Assembly (NCBI GenBank): GCA_947085845.1
Contig: CAMTXO010000001.1
Span: forward strand, 62,001-126,000
Direction: 5' to 3'
Source of the DNA: JACPYF01 sp947085845
GTDB taxonomy: Bacteria; Patescibacteriota; Saccharimonadia; Saccharimonadales; Saccharimonadaceae
DNA length: 64,000 bases
Shown: in pieces, positions 17,579 through 26,219 of the stretch
Position numbering within the stretch: position 1 is the first letter of the stretch
Layout: the number at the start of each line of letters is the position of its first letter
Position numbers and translations under genes: made by a program
Notes under the pieces: generated by a model
Told to the model about the DNA's origin: nothing
The model's database searches: none
Seen by the model: the letters and a program-made list of their open reading frames with translations, nothing else

Positions 17579-17905
17579 ATGACAAACATTAATTTTAAAA
17601 AACTAAACGGACTCATACCCGTAGTAGTGCAAGAGAGTGACACAAGCTCAGTCCTTATGGTGGGTTTTATGAATCAAGAAGCCTACGAAAAAACAATAGA
17701 AACTGGGTATGTTTATTTCTACAGTCGAACCCGTCAGTCCCTCTGGATGAAAGGTGAGACCTCTGGTAACAAGCTGAAATTAATAAAGCTTTTCCTTGAC
17801 TGCGATAACGACACTGTTCTAGCGAAGGTAAAGATCGAAGGAGATGGGGTCTGCTGCCATACAGGTGCTGAAAATTGCTTTTTTCAAGAAATAGAGCAGA
17901 GCTAA
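17579..17905 (+). CDS. hisI: Phosphoribosyl-AMP cyclohydrolase
   Basis: Third step of histidine synthesis; opens the purine ring of PR-AMP. The 108-residue stand-alone form has VLMVGFMNQEAYEKT, YFYSRTRQSLWMKGETSGN, the metal-site LDCDNDT and the C-terminal cysteines in GDGVCCHTG. The promoter predicts a leaderless mRNA, unlike hisG-hisE, which are under the T-box, so the first three steps are not under one control. Confidence 0.96.
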   Translation: MTNINFKKLNGLIPVVVQESDTSSVLMVGFMNQEAYEKTIETGYVYFYSRTRQSLWMKGETSGNKLKLIKLFLDCDNDTVLAKVKIEGDGVCCHTGAENCFFQEIEQS

Positions 17906-17918
17906 CTTATTAACCCAA

Positions 17919-18941
17919 ATGGAAACGATACATACAATTGACAGTATAGGTAGCCATATCGATACACCATACCCTTACATCTGTCTACAGGATTTACACG
18001 AATCCTTCAGGACACTTGTTCCAGATATGTCAGAGGAGGAATGCGCCTTCCTTGAGTCCGAACTCTTCTTTATGCAAAACCGTTTTGCACCAGAAAATTC
18101 CAACTTTTATTCAATTAGCACATCTTTTATAAGTGAGCAGTTAGAAAAATTAGTAGAACAAGAAGTTAGTAGATCTGACATTAATGTTGGCGTAGTCCAT
18201 ATGGACAAGGCAATGGGTAGTAAAAGTGAAAGTCCTCGTTATTTTCAACTTAATTTATCTAGAGCAAGCGATGGAACGCTTGCATCAAGGATTGGGTGCG
18301 AGGAAACACCAGAAGAGCAAATGAATAATCTTTGTCTATGGGCTAGGTCTGGCTTGTATGATGAAATTTTATTTGTTGATGATGTGCTTGCTTTTGGGGA
18401 AACCACATCCACGCTATTCGATGTGGTGCGAGGGCACATTGATCATACGAAAATACGACTACTTGTAGGTGTTGCATCATCAGGAGGTGTTTGGAGAGGC
18501 ATTCAAAAAATTGAGGAAGAAAACGGAATAGCACCAGAATATCTTGTGCGAGTTGAGGCTAGCCCAGAAGTAGAAGGTGGTTCGAAAGGAATGGCAATTC
18601 CAACCTCTAGAGATCTCACTCTCATCGGAGGTAAGGTAGGTCCAAAAATACTGAAACAAAATACGTCTATGCCTTACTTTCTTCCTTTTTCGGAACCTCT
18701 CAGCAGCATCATCCGAACAGATGCTGCAAAAGAAGCTTCGCTTGATTTATTAGATTTTAATAGCACTATATTTGAAAAATTTGAAAATCACTTAGGGAAA
18801 CCTCTAAGGATTGGTGATCTTGCTCTAAAAGGTTTTGGGATTCCTTATACTAGTCTTCCAGAGTATAGACAGAAGCTTCAATTTCCAAGTACGGATCAAA
18901 AAATAAGGGATTACATAGCACAGGCTAAAGACATCTTGTAA
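17919..18941 (+). CDS. Phosphoribosyltransferase-like protein, function unknown
   Basis: 340 residues. The only recognisable motif is EILFVDDVLAFGETTST (about residues 147-163), which fits the PRPP-binding loop of type I phosphoribosyltransferases (hydrophobic strand, two acidic residues, G-x-T). The flanking strands (KIRLLVGVASSGG) fit that fold. The substrate cannot be assigned. It lies 13 nt after hisI without a clear Shine-Dalgarno, so probably co-transcribed. A second PRTase-like gene at 20478 lies beyond hisS. Confidence 0.65.
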   Translation: METIHTIDSIGSHIDTPYPYICLQDLHESFRTLVPDMSEEECAFLESELFFMQNRFAPENSNFYSISTSFISEQLEKLVEQEVSRSDINVGVVHMDKAMGSKSESPRYFQLNLSRASDGTLASRIGCEETPEEQMNNLCLWARSGLYDEILFVDDVLAFGETTSTLFDVVRGHIDHTKIRLLVGVASSGGVWRGIQKIEEENGIAPEYLVRVEASPEVEGGSKGMAIPTSRDLTLIGGKVGPKILKQNTSMPYFLPFSEPLSSIIRTDAAKEASLDLLDFNSTIFEKFENHLGKPLRIGDLALKGFGIPYTSLPEYRQKLQFPSTDQKIRDYIAQAKDIL

Positions 18942-19042
18942 GTAATGCATTTAAGCACCATTTTACCAGCAGAATATGATATATTTAATAGAAGTTAATG
19001 TACAGAATTATTGATTGTAAAAAAACTAATCATAATTTATAT

Positions 19043-19071
19043 TTGACATTTCATACATTTAAATTTATTAT
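19043..19071 (+). promoter_or_regulatory. Consensus promoter of hisS
   Basis: TTGACA (19043-19048), 17-nt spacer, TATTAT (19066-19071). Confidence 0.85.
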
Positions 19072-19079
19072 TACCTTAA

Positions 19080-19128
19080 TGAACCATCCTACGGGAGACC
19101 ATTCCCCGGTCACGGGAATGGTTCATCG
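19080..19128 (+). promoter_or_regulatory. Hairpin leader of hisS
   Basis: The leader begins with a GAACCAT that can pair with ATGGTTC 40 nt later, while an overlapping hairpin CCATTCCC / GGGAATGG competes for the same 3' strand. The two foldings are mutually exclusive. No T-tract follows and no T-box core is present, so either mRNA stabilisation or an unrecognised translational switch is possible. Confidence 0.55.
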
Positions 19129-19149
19129 CAGATTAAGAAGAGAGGAACG

Positions 19150-20457
19150 ATGACTAAAGTTAAACCAAGAAGGCCTAGTGGCTTTGGTGAATACCTACCG
19201 AGCGAACAAATCGAGTTCAATCGTCTTGTTGACATCATTCGTGATACTTACGAGGCGTACGGTTTTTCACCTATCGACACCCCAGACATTGAGTTGTCGG
19301 AGGTGCTGCTCGCAAAGAGTGGAGGCGAAACCGAACAGCAGATTTATCGCTTTAACCGCGGAAAGAACGATCTGAGCTTGCGCTTTGATCTGACAGTTCC
19401 GCTTGCTAGGTACGCAGCAGAGCACGAAAACGAGATTGTCTTTCCGTTTCGTCGTTACCACATTGGCAAAGTCCACCGTGCAGAACGCGCCCAAGCGGGT
19501 CGTTTTCGCGAGTTCTACCAGTGCGACATCGACGTAATCGGTTCTGACAGTCCGATCATTGATGCTGAATTTCCAGCAATCATCAACGAGATCTTTGACC
19601 GATTCAACTTTGGTGAATTTACAATTCGCCTCAACAATCGAATGGTCCTTAACGGATTTTTCGAGGGAATTGGTCTTCAGGCATCGGCTGATGAAGTACT
19701 TCGAATCATCGACAAGATGGAGAAGATCACAAGTGATGAGTTCAATGCTGAGCTAAAGGCAATTGACCTAAACGCCAAGCAAATTGACCAAATCATAAAC
19801 TTCACTGCAATCGCAGGAACAAATGACGAGGTCATTACTCAGCTGCAAGACCTCAAGGTCGATTCTGAACAATTTGACGATGGTGTGTCCAAGCTCAAAG
19901 TGCTCATTGAAGCACTGCGGGTAATGGGCGTACCTGAAACAAGGTTCAAGGTCGATCTCAAAATCGCCCGAGGGCTGGCTTACTACACTGGAACAGTGTA
20001 CGAGACAATTCTCAACGATTACCCAGAAGTGGGTAGTGTCTGCTCAGGTGGACGCTTTGATGATCTAGCAAGCCACTACACGAACACGGAGCTGCCAGGT
20101 GTTGGCATCTCTATTGGCATCAGTCGACTGTTCTACAAGCTCCTTGAAGTAGGCGTCATAAAGCCTGCCAAACAGAGCCCTGCAGAAGTTGTTGTCATGC
20201 CCTTCGGTGAAGATCAGGTTCAGTTCAGCCTTTCAGTAGCAGCAACGCTACGCGAGGCAGGAATTGCAACGATGCTGTACACCGAACCAAACAAAGTCAA
20301 GAAGAAGTTTCAGTACGCTGATCGAATGGGATTCAGCTACGTACTTTTGATTGGCGATGAAGAGGTGAAATCTGGAAAAGTGTCCGTAAAGGACATGAAA
20401 ACCGGAGAAAACAGCACATTGGCTGTTGCCGACTTGGCGCAGTTTATTCGACCATAG
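19150..20457 (+). CDS. hisS: Histidyl-tRNA synthetase
   Basis: Charges tRNA-His, the ligand expected by the T-box at 13.5 kb. The 435-residue class II enzyme has motif 2 in YHIGKVHRAERAQAGRFREFYQ, the histidine-specific RGLAYYTGTVYE, motif 3 in GVGISIGISRLF, and a C-terminal anticodon-binding domain. It is a true synthetase, not a HisZ paralogue. By eye its codons favour AAG, GAG, ATC and GTC more than the neighbouring native genes, and it has its own consensus promoter and leader, consistent with acquisition as a cassette. Confidence 0.96.
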   Translation: MTKVKPRRPSGFGEYLPSEQIEFNRLVDIIRDTYEAYGFSPIDTPDIELSEVLLAKSGGETEQQIYRFNRGKNDLSLRFDLTVPLARYAAEHENEIVFPFRRYHIGKVHRAERAQAGRFREFYQCDIDVIGSDSPIIDAEFPAIINEIFDRFNFGEFTIRLNNRMVLNGFFEGIGLQASADEVLRIIDKMEKITSDEFNAELKAIDLNAKQIDQIINFTAIAGTNDEVITQLQDLKVDSEQFDDGVSKLKVLIEALRVMGVPETRFKVDLKIARGLAYYTGTVYETILNDYPEVGSVCSGGRFDDLASHYTNTELPGVGISIGISRLFYKLLEVGVIKPAKQSPAEVVVMPFGEDQVQFSLSVAATLREAGIATMLYTEPNKVKKKFQYADRMGFSYVLLIGDEEVKSGKVSVKDMKTGENSTLAVADLAQFIRP

Positions 20458-20477
20458 ACAAGGAAGGTCTTACGCCT

Positions 20478-21503
20478 ATGCCTGTGCAAAATCAAAGCCT
20501 GTATCTTCTTACGGAAGATTTGGGAGAAAAGGTTGCAGTGCTACGACATCTGGGTTTGGAAACTCCAAACCCAGATAGCCAATACATCGAAGACCTCCAG
20601 AGCGAACTCGCGCATGCACTACAATGTGCGATTGGGCCTGACAGCCTAGTTGTGCGTCGAAAGATGCGTGATGTTGCAACGGAAGTTCTCGACAAAATTC
20701 ACGCAATTTATGGTGAAGATGTTGGCGTCGTAAGTACTTGTCCAGAAATCGCAGTGCACCCAGGAGTGGTCTCTGTAGAAATCAACCGTTTGGTCGATAG
20801 ATACGGAGACCCTATTGGGCTTGGTCCACGTCCAGGTTACAACGACCTGGAGTCTCAGTTCAAAGACATTGCAGAAAAGAGCAAGGATGGCGAAAAACGC
20901 ACTCCTATTGTGATTGCTGAAGACGGCGTATTCAAGGGTGAAACCATGACATACGTCGTTGAAGGGTTGCGAGAAGCTGGTGCCGAAGTCATAGGCATTG
21001 TCGCTGGCTTTTGCTACAAGTATGCATATGTCGATGCGCTCGAGAAAGACCTTGGCGTGGAAGTAGATGTGGCAAATGAGCTCGATCCGATTCTGGATTG
21101 GGTTCCTGATCACGATTTTCTGCCATTTACACCCGGATGCGGTAAAGTTCTTGGTGTGAAAGTTGGTCAGCATGCTTTGCCCCAATACGGAGAAGAGCAG
21201 GTCACGTTCTGCATGCCTTACATCAGCCCTTACAGTCCAGTTGAGGAGTGGGCAACCATTCCTCAAGGGCAAGTTGATGTTTTTTCGAACCACTGCAGGG
21301 CATTGTCATATGACCTGTTTGGTCAAATCGAAAAACTCAATCCCGACAGGACACCGCTGAGGGTTTGTGACGTCATGCATTCCAAGCAACAGGTGAGTAT
21401 TCCTATTTCCCTTGAAACAAAAGGACTAGAGATAGGAATCGACCTACCTGATGCTCAAACTCAAATCAAGACAGCTCTTACCAGAGATGTCGTCAAAGTC
21501 TAA
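20478..21503 (+). CDS. Phosphoribosyltransferase-like protein co-transcribed with hisS
   Basis: 341 residues. PIVIAEDGVFKGETMTYVV, followed by LREAGAEVIGIVAGF, matches the strand-loop-helix of a PRPP-binding site with a variant acidic pair; LGLGPRPGY and FTPGCGKVLG are glycine-rich loops elsewhere. No known subfamily recognised. It follows hisS by 20 nt with AGGAAGG before the ATG and shares its G/C-rich codon style; a strong hairpin ends the unit. Confidence 0.6.
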   Translation: MPVQNQSLYLLTEDLGEKVAVLRHLGLETPNPDSQYIEDLQSELAHALQCAIGPDSLVVRRKMRDVATEVLDKIHAIYGEDVGVVSTCPEIAVHPGVVSVEINRLVDRYGDPIGLGPRPGYNDLESQFKDIAEKSKDGEKRTPIVIAEDGVFKGETMTYVVEGLREAGAEVIGIVAGFCYKYAYVDALEKDLGVEVDVANELDPILDWVPDHDFLPFTPGCGKVLGVKVGQHALPQYGEEQVTFCMPYISPYSPVEEWATIPQGQVDVFSNHCRALSYDLFGQIEKLNPDRTPLRVCDVMHSKQQVSIPISLETKGLEIGIDLPDAQTQIKTALTRDVVKV

Positions 21504-21504
21504 T

Positions 21505-21550
21505 CTGTGGAGCAGGGGAAGTACGTATTTTGTACTTCCCCTGCCACAGC
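21505..21550 (+). terminator. Long hairpin ending the hisS unit
   Basis: Stem GCAGGGGAAGTAC / GTACTTCCCCTGC extended by TGTGG/CCACA, loop GTATTTT. No T-tract follows, so it may act as an mRNA end-stabiliser as much as a terminator. Confidence 0.7.
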
Positions 21551-21674
21551 AACATATAGATTTAAAGCTGTTTTATTTACTAATAGAACATCCATAAATA
21601 CATATGTAGAGATTACTTGCTTAATGTACACTTGAAAGGTATGCTAAAGATATAATTTAATGGGGGAGATATCC

Positions 21675-22205
21675 ATGGAAGCATTACATAAACTTGAAGA
21701 TCAGTTAGCGCCTTTATTTAAAGACTTACCGGCAATACCAAAGGGATTAAAAGATTTTTTGGTGCAGTATTGGCCTGTCATTGCGCTTGTAGTGGGTGTT
21801 CTACAACTTTTGGCAGCAATAGCCTTATTCGGTGCAGTAACGGCGACAAGTGCAGTCATAACTGCTGCTGGGTACGTCACAGGAACAGCCTACACTGGCT
21901 TTAGTTTACTAGCAGCATATGCAGGAATTGCATTGCTAGTCGTTGATGCAGTTATCTTCTTTTTAGCATTTTCACCACTAACAAAGAGGTTGAAAAAAGG
22001 ATGGGACCTACTATTTCTATCAACAATCATCAACTTAGTATATGGCGTATCTCAGGTATTCGTTGGCTATAATGGCTTTGGTGGCTTACTTGGTAGCTTG
22101 GTTGGTACAGCTATCGGTCTTTATTTTCTATACCAAATTCGCAGCTACTACGGAACTAAAAAAGCAGCTACTAAAGAGTCAAAACCAGAAGCTCTAAAGA
22201 AATAG
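21675..22205 (+). CDS. Four-helix membrane protein, function unknown
   Basis: 176 residues. A short amphipathic N-terminus is followed by four hydrophobic helices and a lysine-rich tail (KKAATKESKPEALKK). I choose ATG 21675, which has GGGGGAG about 8 nt upstream; an in-frame ATG at 21660 lies only 3 nt from the -10 box (TATAAT 21651-21656) and could not be translated from this promoter. No family recognised. The stop is immediately adjacent to the convergent gene at 22206. Confidence 0.7.
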   Translation: MEALHKLEDQLAPLFKDLPAIPKGLKDFLVQYWPVIALVVGVLQLLAAIALFGAVTATSAVITAAGYVTGTAYTGFSLLAAYAGIALLVVDAVIFFLAFSPLTKRLKKGWDLLFLSTIINLVYGVSQVFVGYNGFGGLLGSLVGTAIGLYFLYQIRSYYGTKKAATKESKPEALKK

Positions 22206-22691
22206 TTAGCTAGTTCGTATTCGTCTATAGCTAAAGGTGCAGCCCACGCGCCATCCACTATGACTGTCAGTATCAAATTGGTATACATGCCCGTCTTTGA
22301 CTTCACTAATTTGCACTAAAGCAGGCCTGTACGGTGTCAGTGTTTTGTAATATGTCAGATCTGCTTCGCTGACACCAGAACGACCTGGATATACTTCTTT
22401 GAATTTTTCGTGTGCGTACTGTGTAAAATAGTTTGTTTCACCACGTGGCGGTAAATAAATCTCCGCCTTTAAGCCCATACGTGTGATTATTTTCTTTATA
22501 TCACCAAAATTAAGCCTAGCTTGGCCGGTAATATATACATATAATTGTTTGTTTTTTGTGAGAAAGACAGAAGCTGTTGAAGTATGGCTGACTGGTATAT
22601 CTGCCAGTAAAATCTGCTTTACATCTACTACCAAACCGAACTTCTCGCGTGCGAGTCCTTCAAGAGCCAGTCCGTCATAGGTCGTATCCAT
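22206..22691 (-). CDS. Hypothetical protein
   Basis: 161 residues, soluble, mixed alpha/beta, no signal peptide. The longer in-frame reading that starts at 22991 would run through the helicase gene; ATG 22691 is chosen because a -10 TATACT sits 6 nt upstream. The C-terminus is rich in aromatic and basic residues (SGWRVGCTFSYRRIR). Not recognised. Confidence 0.7.
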   Translation of the reverse strand: MDTTYDGLALEGLAREKFGLVVDVKQILLADIPVSHTSTASVFLTKNKQLYVYITGQARLNFGDIKKIITRMGLKAEIYLPPRGETNYFTQYAHEKFKEVYPGRSGVSEADLTYYKTLTPYRPALVQISEVKDGHVYQFDTDSHSGWRVGCTFSYRRIRTS

Positions 22692-22697
22692 AGTACT

Positions 22698-22707
22698 AGT
22701 ATATAAT
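22698..22707. promoter_or_regulatory. Overlapping divergent -10 boxes
   Basis: Minus-strand TATACT (22698-22703) and plus-strand TATAAT (22702-22707) share two bases. They lie 6 nt and 8 nt from the divergent ATGs at 22691 and 22716; the start codons are only 24 bp apart. Confidence 0.65.
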
Positions 22708-22715
22708 AAAGTGTA

Positions 22716-25700
22716 ATGTTGGAGTACGAAAAACGTTACAAGACGCTTAATCCCGCCCAAAAACAAGCTGTTGACCACACAGAAGGGCCACTCATGGTCA
22801 TCGCAGGCCCAGGTACCGGCAAGACTGAGCTCCTGAGTATGCGCACCGCTAATATACTTCAATCTACCGATATGGATGCCAGTAACATTCTGTGCCTCAC
22901 GTATACCGAAAGCGGTGTTCGTGCTATGCGAGAACGTTTGATCGATCTGATCGGACAAGATGCATACAGAGTTGCAATCCAAACATTTCACGGCTTTGGA
23001 AGTGAAGTAATGAACAATAATCCTGATTATTTCTACCGGGGCGCAGACTTTAGTCCTGCTGACGAGCTGTCGACATATGAGATATTACTCAAAATATTCC
23101 ATAATCTTGAACATAACAACCCACTAAATAAAAAACTAGGCGATGAATACACCTACATGAAGAAGGTACAAGCAAGCATATCTGATTTCAAACGTGCTGG
23201 TCTTACGCCAGATGAAATCCAACGAGCTGCGCGTCATTCTCTTGGTTTTATAGAGTACGCAGAACCAATAGTGCAAGATTTTTGGCCAGAAAGAATAGAC
23301 AAAAAAATCATCACAACAATCGATAGTCTTTTTGAAAAGCTGTCTCAATATAGCTCAGAACCGACTAATGTGCCGAATATTGAACCGCTGGCAACTATTT
23401 GCATAGAGCAGCTTAGTAGCGCAATACATGTCGCTCAAGAAACGCAAAAGACAACTCCGATAACGGCGTGGAAATCAAAGTGGCTTGAAAAAGACAACGA
23501 AGGACATTTCATTTTACGCGATAAAAAACGATTTGAAGTATTGGTCGCCACTAGTAGTGTGTACCAGGAGTATCTAGATGCAATGCTACGAGCCAAACTA
23601 TACGACTACGATGATATGATACTTCGCGTCGCGCTTGGTTTAGAAGTTAACCACGAGCTACGCCTAAATATTCAAGAGAAGTACCAATACATAATGGTTG
23701 ACGAGTTCCAAGACACAAATGGTGCTCAGATGCGTATTCTCGAAAGCCTTATACAGATACCAACAGGAGATGCACCAAATATTATGGTAGTAGGTGATGA
23801 CGATCAAGCAATATATAGTTTTCAAGGTGCAGAAATCAGTAATATACTAAACTTTCGAAAACGCGTAGCTGATCTTGAAACCATCACACTTAAGCACAAT
23901 TACAGAAGTGTCGAAAATATACTTAGCACCTCTCGTGAAGTCATTGTGCAAGGAACCGACCGACTGGAAAACCAACTCGATACAATCAACAAAGAACTAT
24001 TGGCGAACATCGCAGGAGATGGCAAAGAGACGCATTTTACCAAGCACAAAACTCAAGCAGCCGAGTTTCTAACAGTTGCAGAAAACATAGCACAAAAAAT
24101 CAAATCTGGCACTAAACCACACGATATTGCAGTGCTTGCTCGAGGCAAAAAAGATATTCTAGCATTTTTACCGTATCTTCATCACAAAAATATAAAAATT
24201 AGCTTCGAGCATGACGAAAACATCCTCGAAAATGCAGCTGTTGATATTTTACTGAAACTTTCTAGAGTCGTACATTTTATAGCAAGAGGCGATATTCGCT
24301 ATATCGATGAACAATTGCCAGGAATACTTGCTCACCCGGCATTTGATATTACCCCTCGTGACCTATGGCAAATTAGCCTAGATGCTTATAAAAAACGTGA
24401 GAGCTGGCTAGAAACAATGCTTGGATCTGAAAATAAAGTCTGTGTGATAGCAGAGTGGTTGCTCGAAATGGCGAAAATTAGTACAGAAGTCTCTGTAGAA
24501 ACAAGCCTTGATCAACTCTTTGGTAGTCAGCCAACAAAAAACTACACATCGCCGCTCAAAGAGTATTACTTTTCAAGAGAAAAAATTGATAAAAACCCGG
24601 GTGAATACGTCGCTCATCTGCAATCACTCTCAACCATTCGTTCAAACATACGCCAGTACAAACTAAATGAAACTTTGTCGCTTGGTGATTTTGTTGCGTA
24701 CTGCGATCTTGCCCGTAGCGCAGGCATACAACTTAAGAACCACTACTCTGCGGAAGCAATAGAAGGTGCCGTGCAGGTAATGACTGCGCACAAATCAAAA
24801 GGACTAGAATTTGAAGCTGTCTACATTCTTCATGCAAATGATGATATATGGGGGAGTAAGAGTAGAGGCGCATCTAACAAATTGTCCTACCCTCAGAACA
24901 TGCCTATAGGAATCGCAGGCGATAGTTACGACGACAAGCTACGGCTCTTTTTTGTAGCAATGACCCGTGCAAAAAAGTATTTGTACGTATCGTCATCCGA
25001 ACAAAATCTATCTGGTAAAAAAAGTCTCCATGCAGAATTCTTATCTAATCAAAAATGGCAATCAACTGAGGGTAACGACACAAGCCAAGTACAAATTGAG
25101 GCAGCAGAGTACACTTGGCACACAGCTGTTGATGTTAACAAAGACAAGAACCTGCGTGAAATACTATCTACTCGGTTGAAAAACTACCTTTTAAGCGCTA
25201 CTGCTTTAAACAACTTTATAGATGTCACAGAAGGTGGACCTCAAGGATTTCTTCTTAACAACTTACTTCACTTTCCTCAAAGCATATCAGCGAGTGCTGC
25301 GATGGGCTCTAGTGTGCATAAAGCCCTTCAGAATGCCCATCAACACCTCCGAACCGAAGGTGACAGACGCCCAATAGAGGATGTTGTCGGAGACTTTGAA
25401 AACTACCTGCAGCTTGCGCGCCTTCCAGAACACGAATACAGTCAAAAACTTCAAAAAGGAAGTGACGCTCTACGATTTTATCTTGATAGCTCGTATGATC
25501 TATTTGATCCGCAACAAGATGTTGAGTTCGATTTTACAAACCAAGGCTCTGCATTAGGAGAAGCACGTCTCACAGGAGCTATAGATGTCATGCAGGTCAA
25601 CAAAAAAAATAAAACCATAGATATAGTGGACTACAAAACAGGTAAGCCATCTTCAAGCTGGAAAGGCTCCGCTGATTTTGAAAAGATTAAGCTGCACAAA

Positions 25701-25979
25701 TACAAACAACAATTGATGTTTTATAAACTACTTGTTGAAAACTCGCGCGATTTCAAAGGTTATCGTGTCGGTAGACTCACGCTAGACTTTATTGAACCAT
25801 CAGCAAGCGGAAAGGCTGTTTCGCTCGACGCAGATTTCACGCACGAAGAGCTAGAAACATTCAAACAACTTGTCACAAAAGTTTGGTCGTCTATTATGAG
25901 TTGTGAATTTATCGATACCTCAGACTATCCACTGACGTATAAAGGGGTTTTAGAGTTTGAAAAAGACTTGCTTTTGTAG
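22716..25979 (+). CDS. UvrD/PcrA-type helicase fused to a PD-(D/E)XK nuclease
   Basis: 1087 residues. Superfamily 1A motifs: Walker A AGPGTGKT (K36), YIMVDEFQDTN, VVGDDDQAIYSFQGA, VMTAHKSKGLEFEAVYI and LFFVAMTRAKKYLYV. The C-terminal 200 residues carry a RecB-like nuclease with GAIDVMQVNK and IVDYKTGKPS, the D...DYK catalytic set. This AddA/RecB-like arrangement suggests double-strand break processing, perhaps with a second subunit elsewhere. The -10 box 8 nt before the ATG predicts a leaderless mRNA. Confidence 0.92.
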   Translation: MLEYEKRYKTLNPAQKQAVDHTEGPLMVIAGPGTGKTELLSMRTANILQSTDMDASNILCLTYTESGVRAMRERLIDLIGQDAYRVAIQTFHGFGSEVMNNNPDYFYRGADFSPADELSTYEILLKIFHNLEHNNPLNKKLGDEYTYMKKVQASISDFKRAGLTPDEIQRAARHSLGFIEYAEPIVQDFWPERIDKKIITTIDSLFEKLSQYSSEPTNVPNIEPLATICIEQLSSAIHVAQETQKTTPITAWKSKWLEKDNEGHFILRDKKRFEVLVATSSVYQEYLDAMLRAKLYDYDDMILRVALGLEVNHELRLNIQEKYQYIMVDEFQDTNGAQMRILESLIQIPTGDAPNIMVVGDDDQAIYSFQGAEISNILNFRKRVADLETITLKHNYRSVENILSTSREVIVQGTDRLENQLDTINKELLANIAGDGKETHFTKHKTQAAEFLTVAENIAQKIKSGTKPHDIAVLARGKKDILAFLPYLHHKNIKISFEHDENILENAAVDILLKLSRVVHFIARGDIRYIDEQLPGILAHPAFDITPRDLWQISLDAYKKRESWLETMLGSENKVCVIAEWLLEMAKISTEVSVETSLDQLFGSQPTKNYTSPLKEYYFSREKIDKNPGEYVAHLQSLSTIRSNIRQYKLNETLSLGDFVAYCDLARSAGIQLKNHYSAEAIEGAVQVMTAHKSKGLEFEAVYILHANDDIWGSKSRGASNKLSYPQNMPIGIAGDSYDDKLRLFFVAMTRAKKYLYVSSSEQNLSGKKSLHAEFLSNQKWQSTEGNDTSQVQIEAAEYTWHTAVDVNKDKNLREILSTRLKNYLLSATALNNFIDVTEGGPQGFLLNNLLHFPQSISASAAMGSSVHKALQNAHQHLRTEGDRRPIEDVVGDFENYLQLARLPEHEYSQKLQKGSDALRFYLDSSYDLFDPQQDVEFDFTNQGSALGEARLTGAIDVMQVNKKNKTIDIVDYKTGKPSSSWKGSADFEKIKLHKYKQQLMFYKLLVENSRDFKGYRVGRLTLDFIEPSASGKAVSLDADFTHEELETFKQLVTKVWSSIMSCEFIDTSDYPLTYKGVLEFEKDLLL

Positions 25980-26047
25980 GTATAAGTCTATATAATTGTT
26001 CTTCGCCAGCAAATTACAACCAAAAGAAATTATAGGAGGTGGTTTGC

Positions 26048-26191
26048 ATGGCAAACTGCTACCATAAAAACGGAACGAAAACATGCAGTAAGTGCAAAGG
26101 ACTCGGAAAGTCACAAGGCTTATCCGGGTGGCCATGCTCAGACTGCAATGGAAAAGGTGAAGTTTGTAAGGATTGCAATAAGCCAGCATAG
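26048..26191 (+). CDS. 47-residue double zinc-knuckle protein (DnaJ cysteine-repeat type)
   Basis: A strong Shine-Dalgarno (AGGAGGTGG, 26036-26044) precedes the ATG. The product carries CSKCKGLG (13-20), CSDCNGKG (30-37) and CKDC (40-43): two CxxCxGxG repeats as in the DnaJ zinc domain plus one extra CxxC. There is no J domain or substrate domain. It may bind zinc and act as a small redox or chaperone accessory; this is inference. It precedes a structured non-coding region. Confidence 0.8.
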   Translation: MANCYHKNGTKTCSKCKGLGKSQGLSGWPCSDCNGKGEVCKDCNKPA

Positions 26192-26219
26192 GCTTATTGT
26201 CAGTAGTTTGTGGTGATAC

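Noticed and set aside
19150..20457. HisZ (regulatory HisRS paralogue)
   Set aside because: The protein keeps all class II catalytic motifs and an anticodon-binding domain, and HisG here is the long form that does not need HisZ.
22692..22991. N-terminal extension of the minus-strand 22206 gene
   Set aside because: It would run antisense through the helicase start and its promoter; a -10 box 6 nt before ATG 22691 supports the short form.
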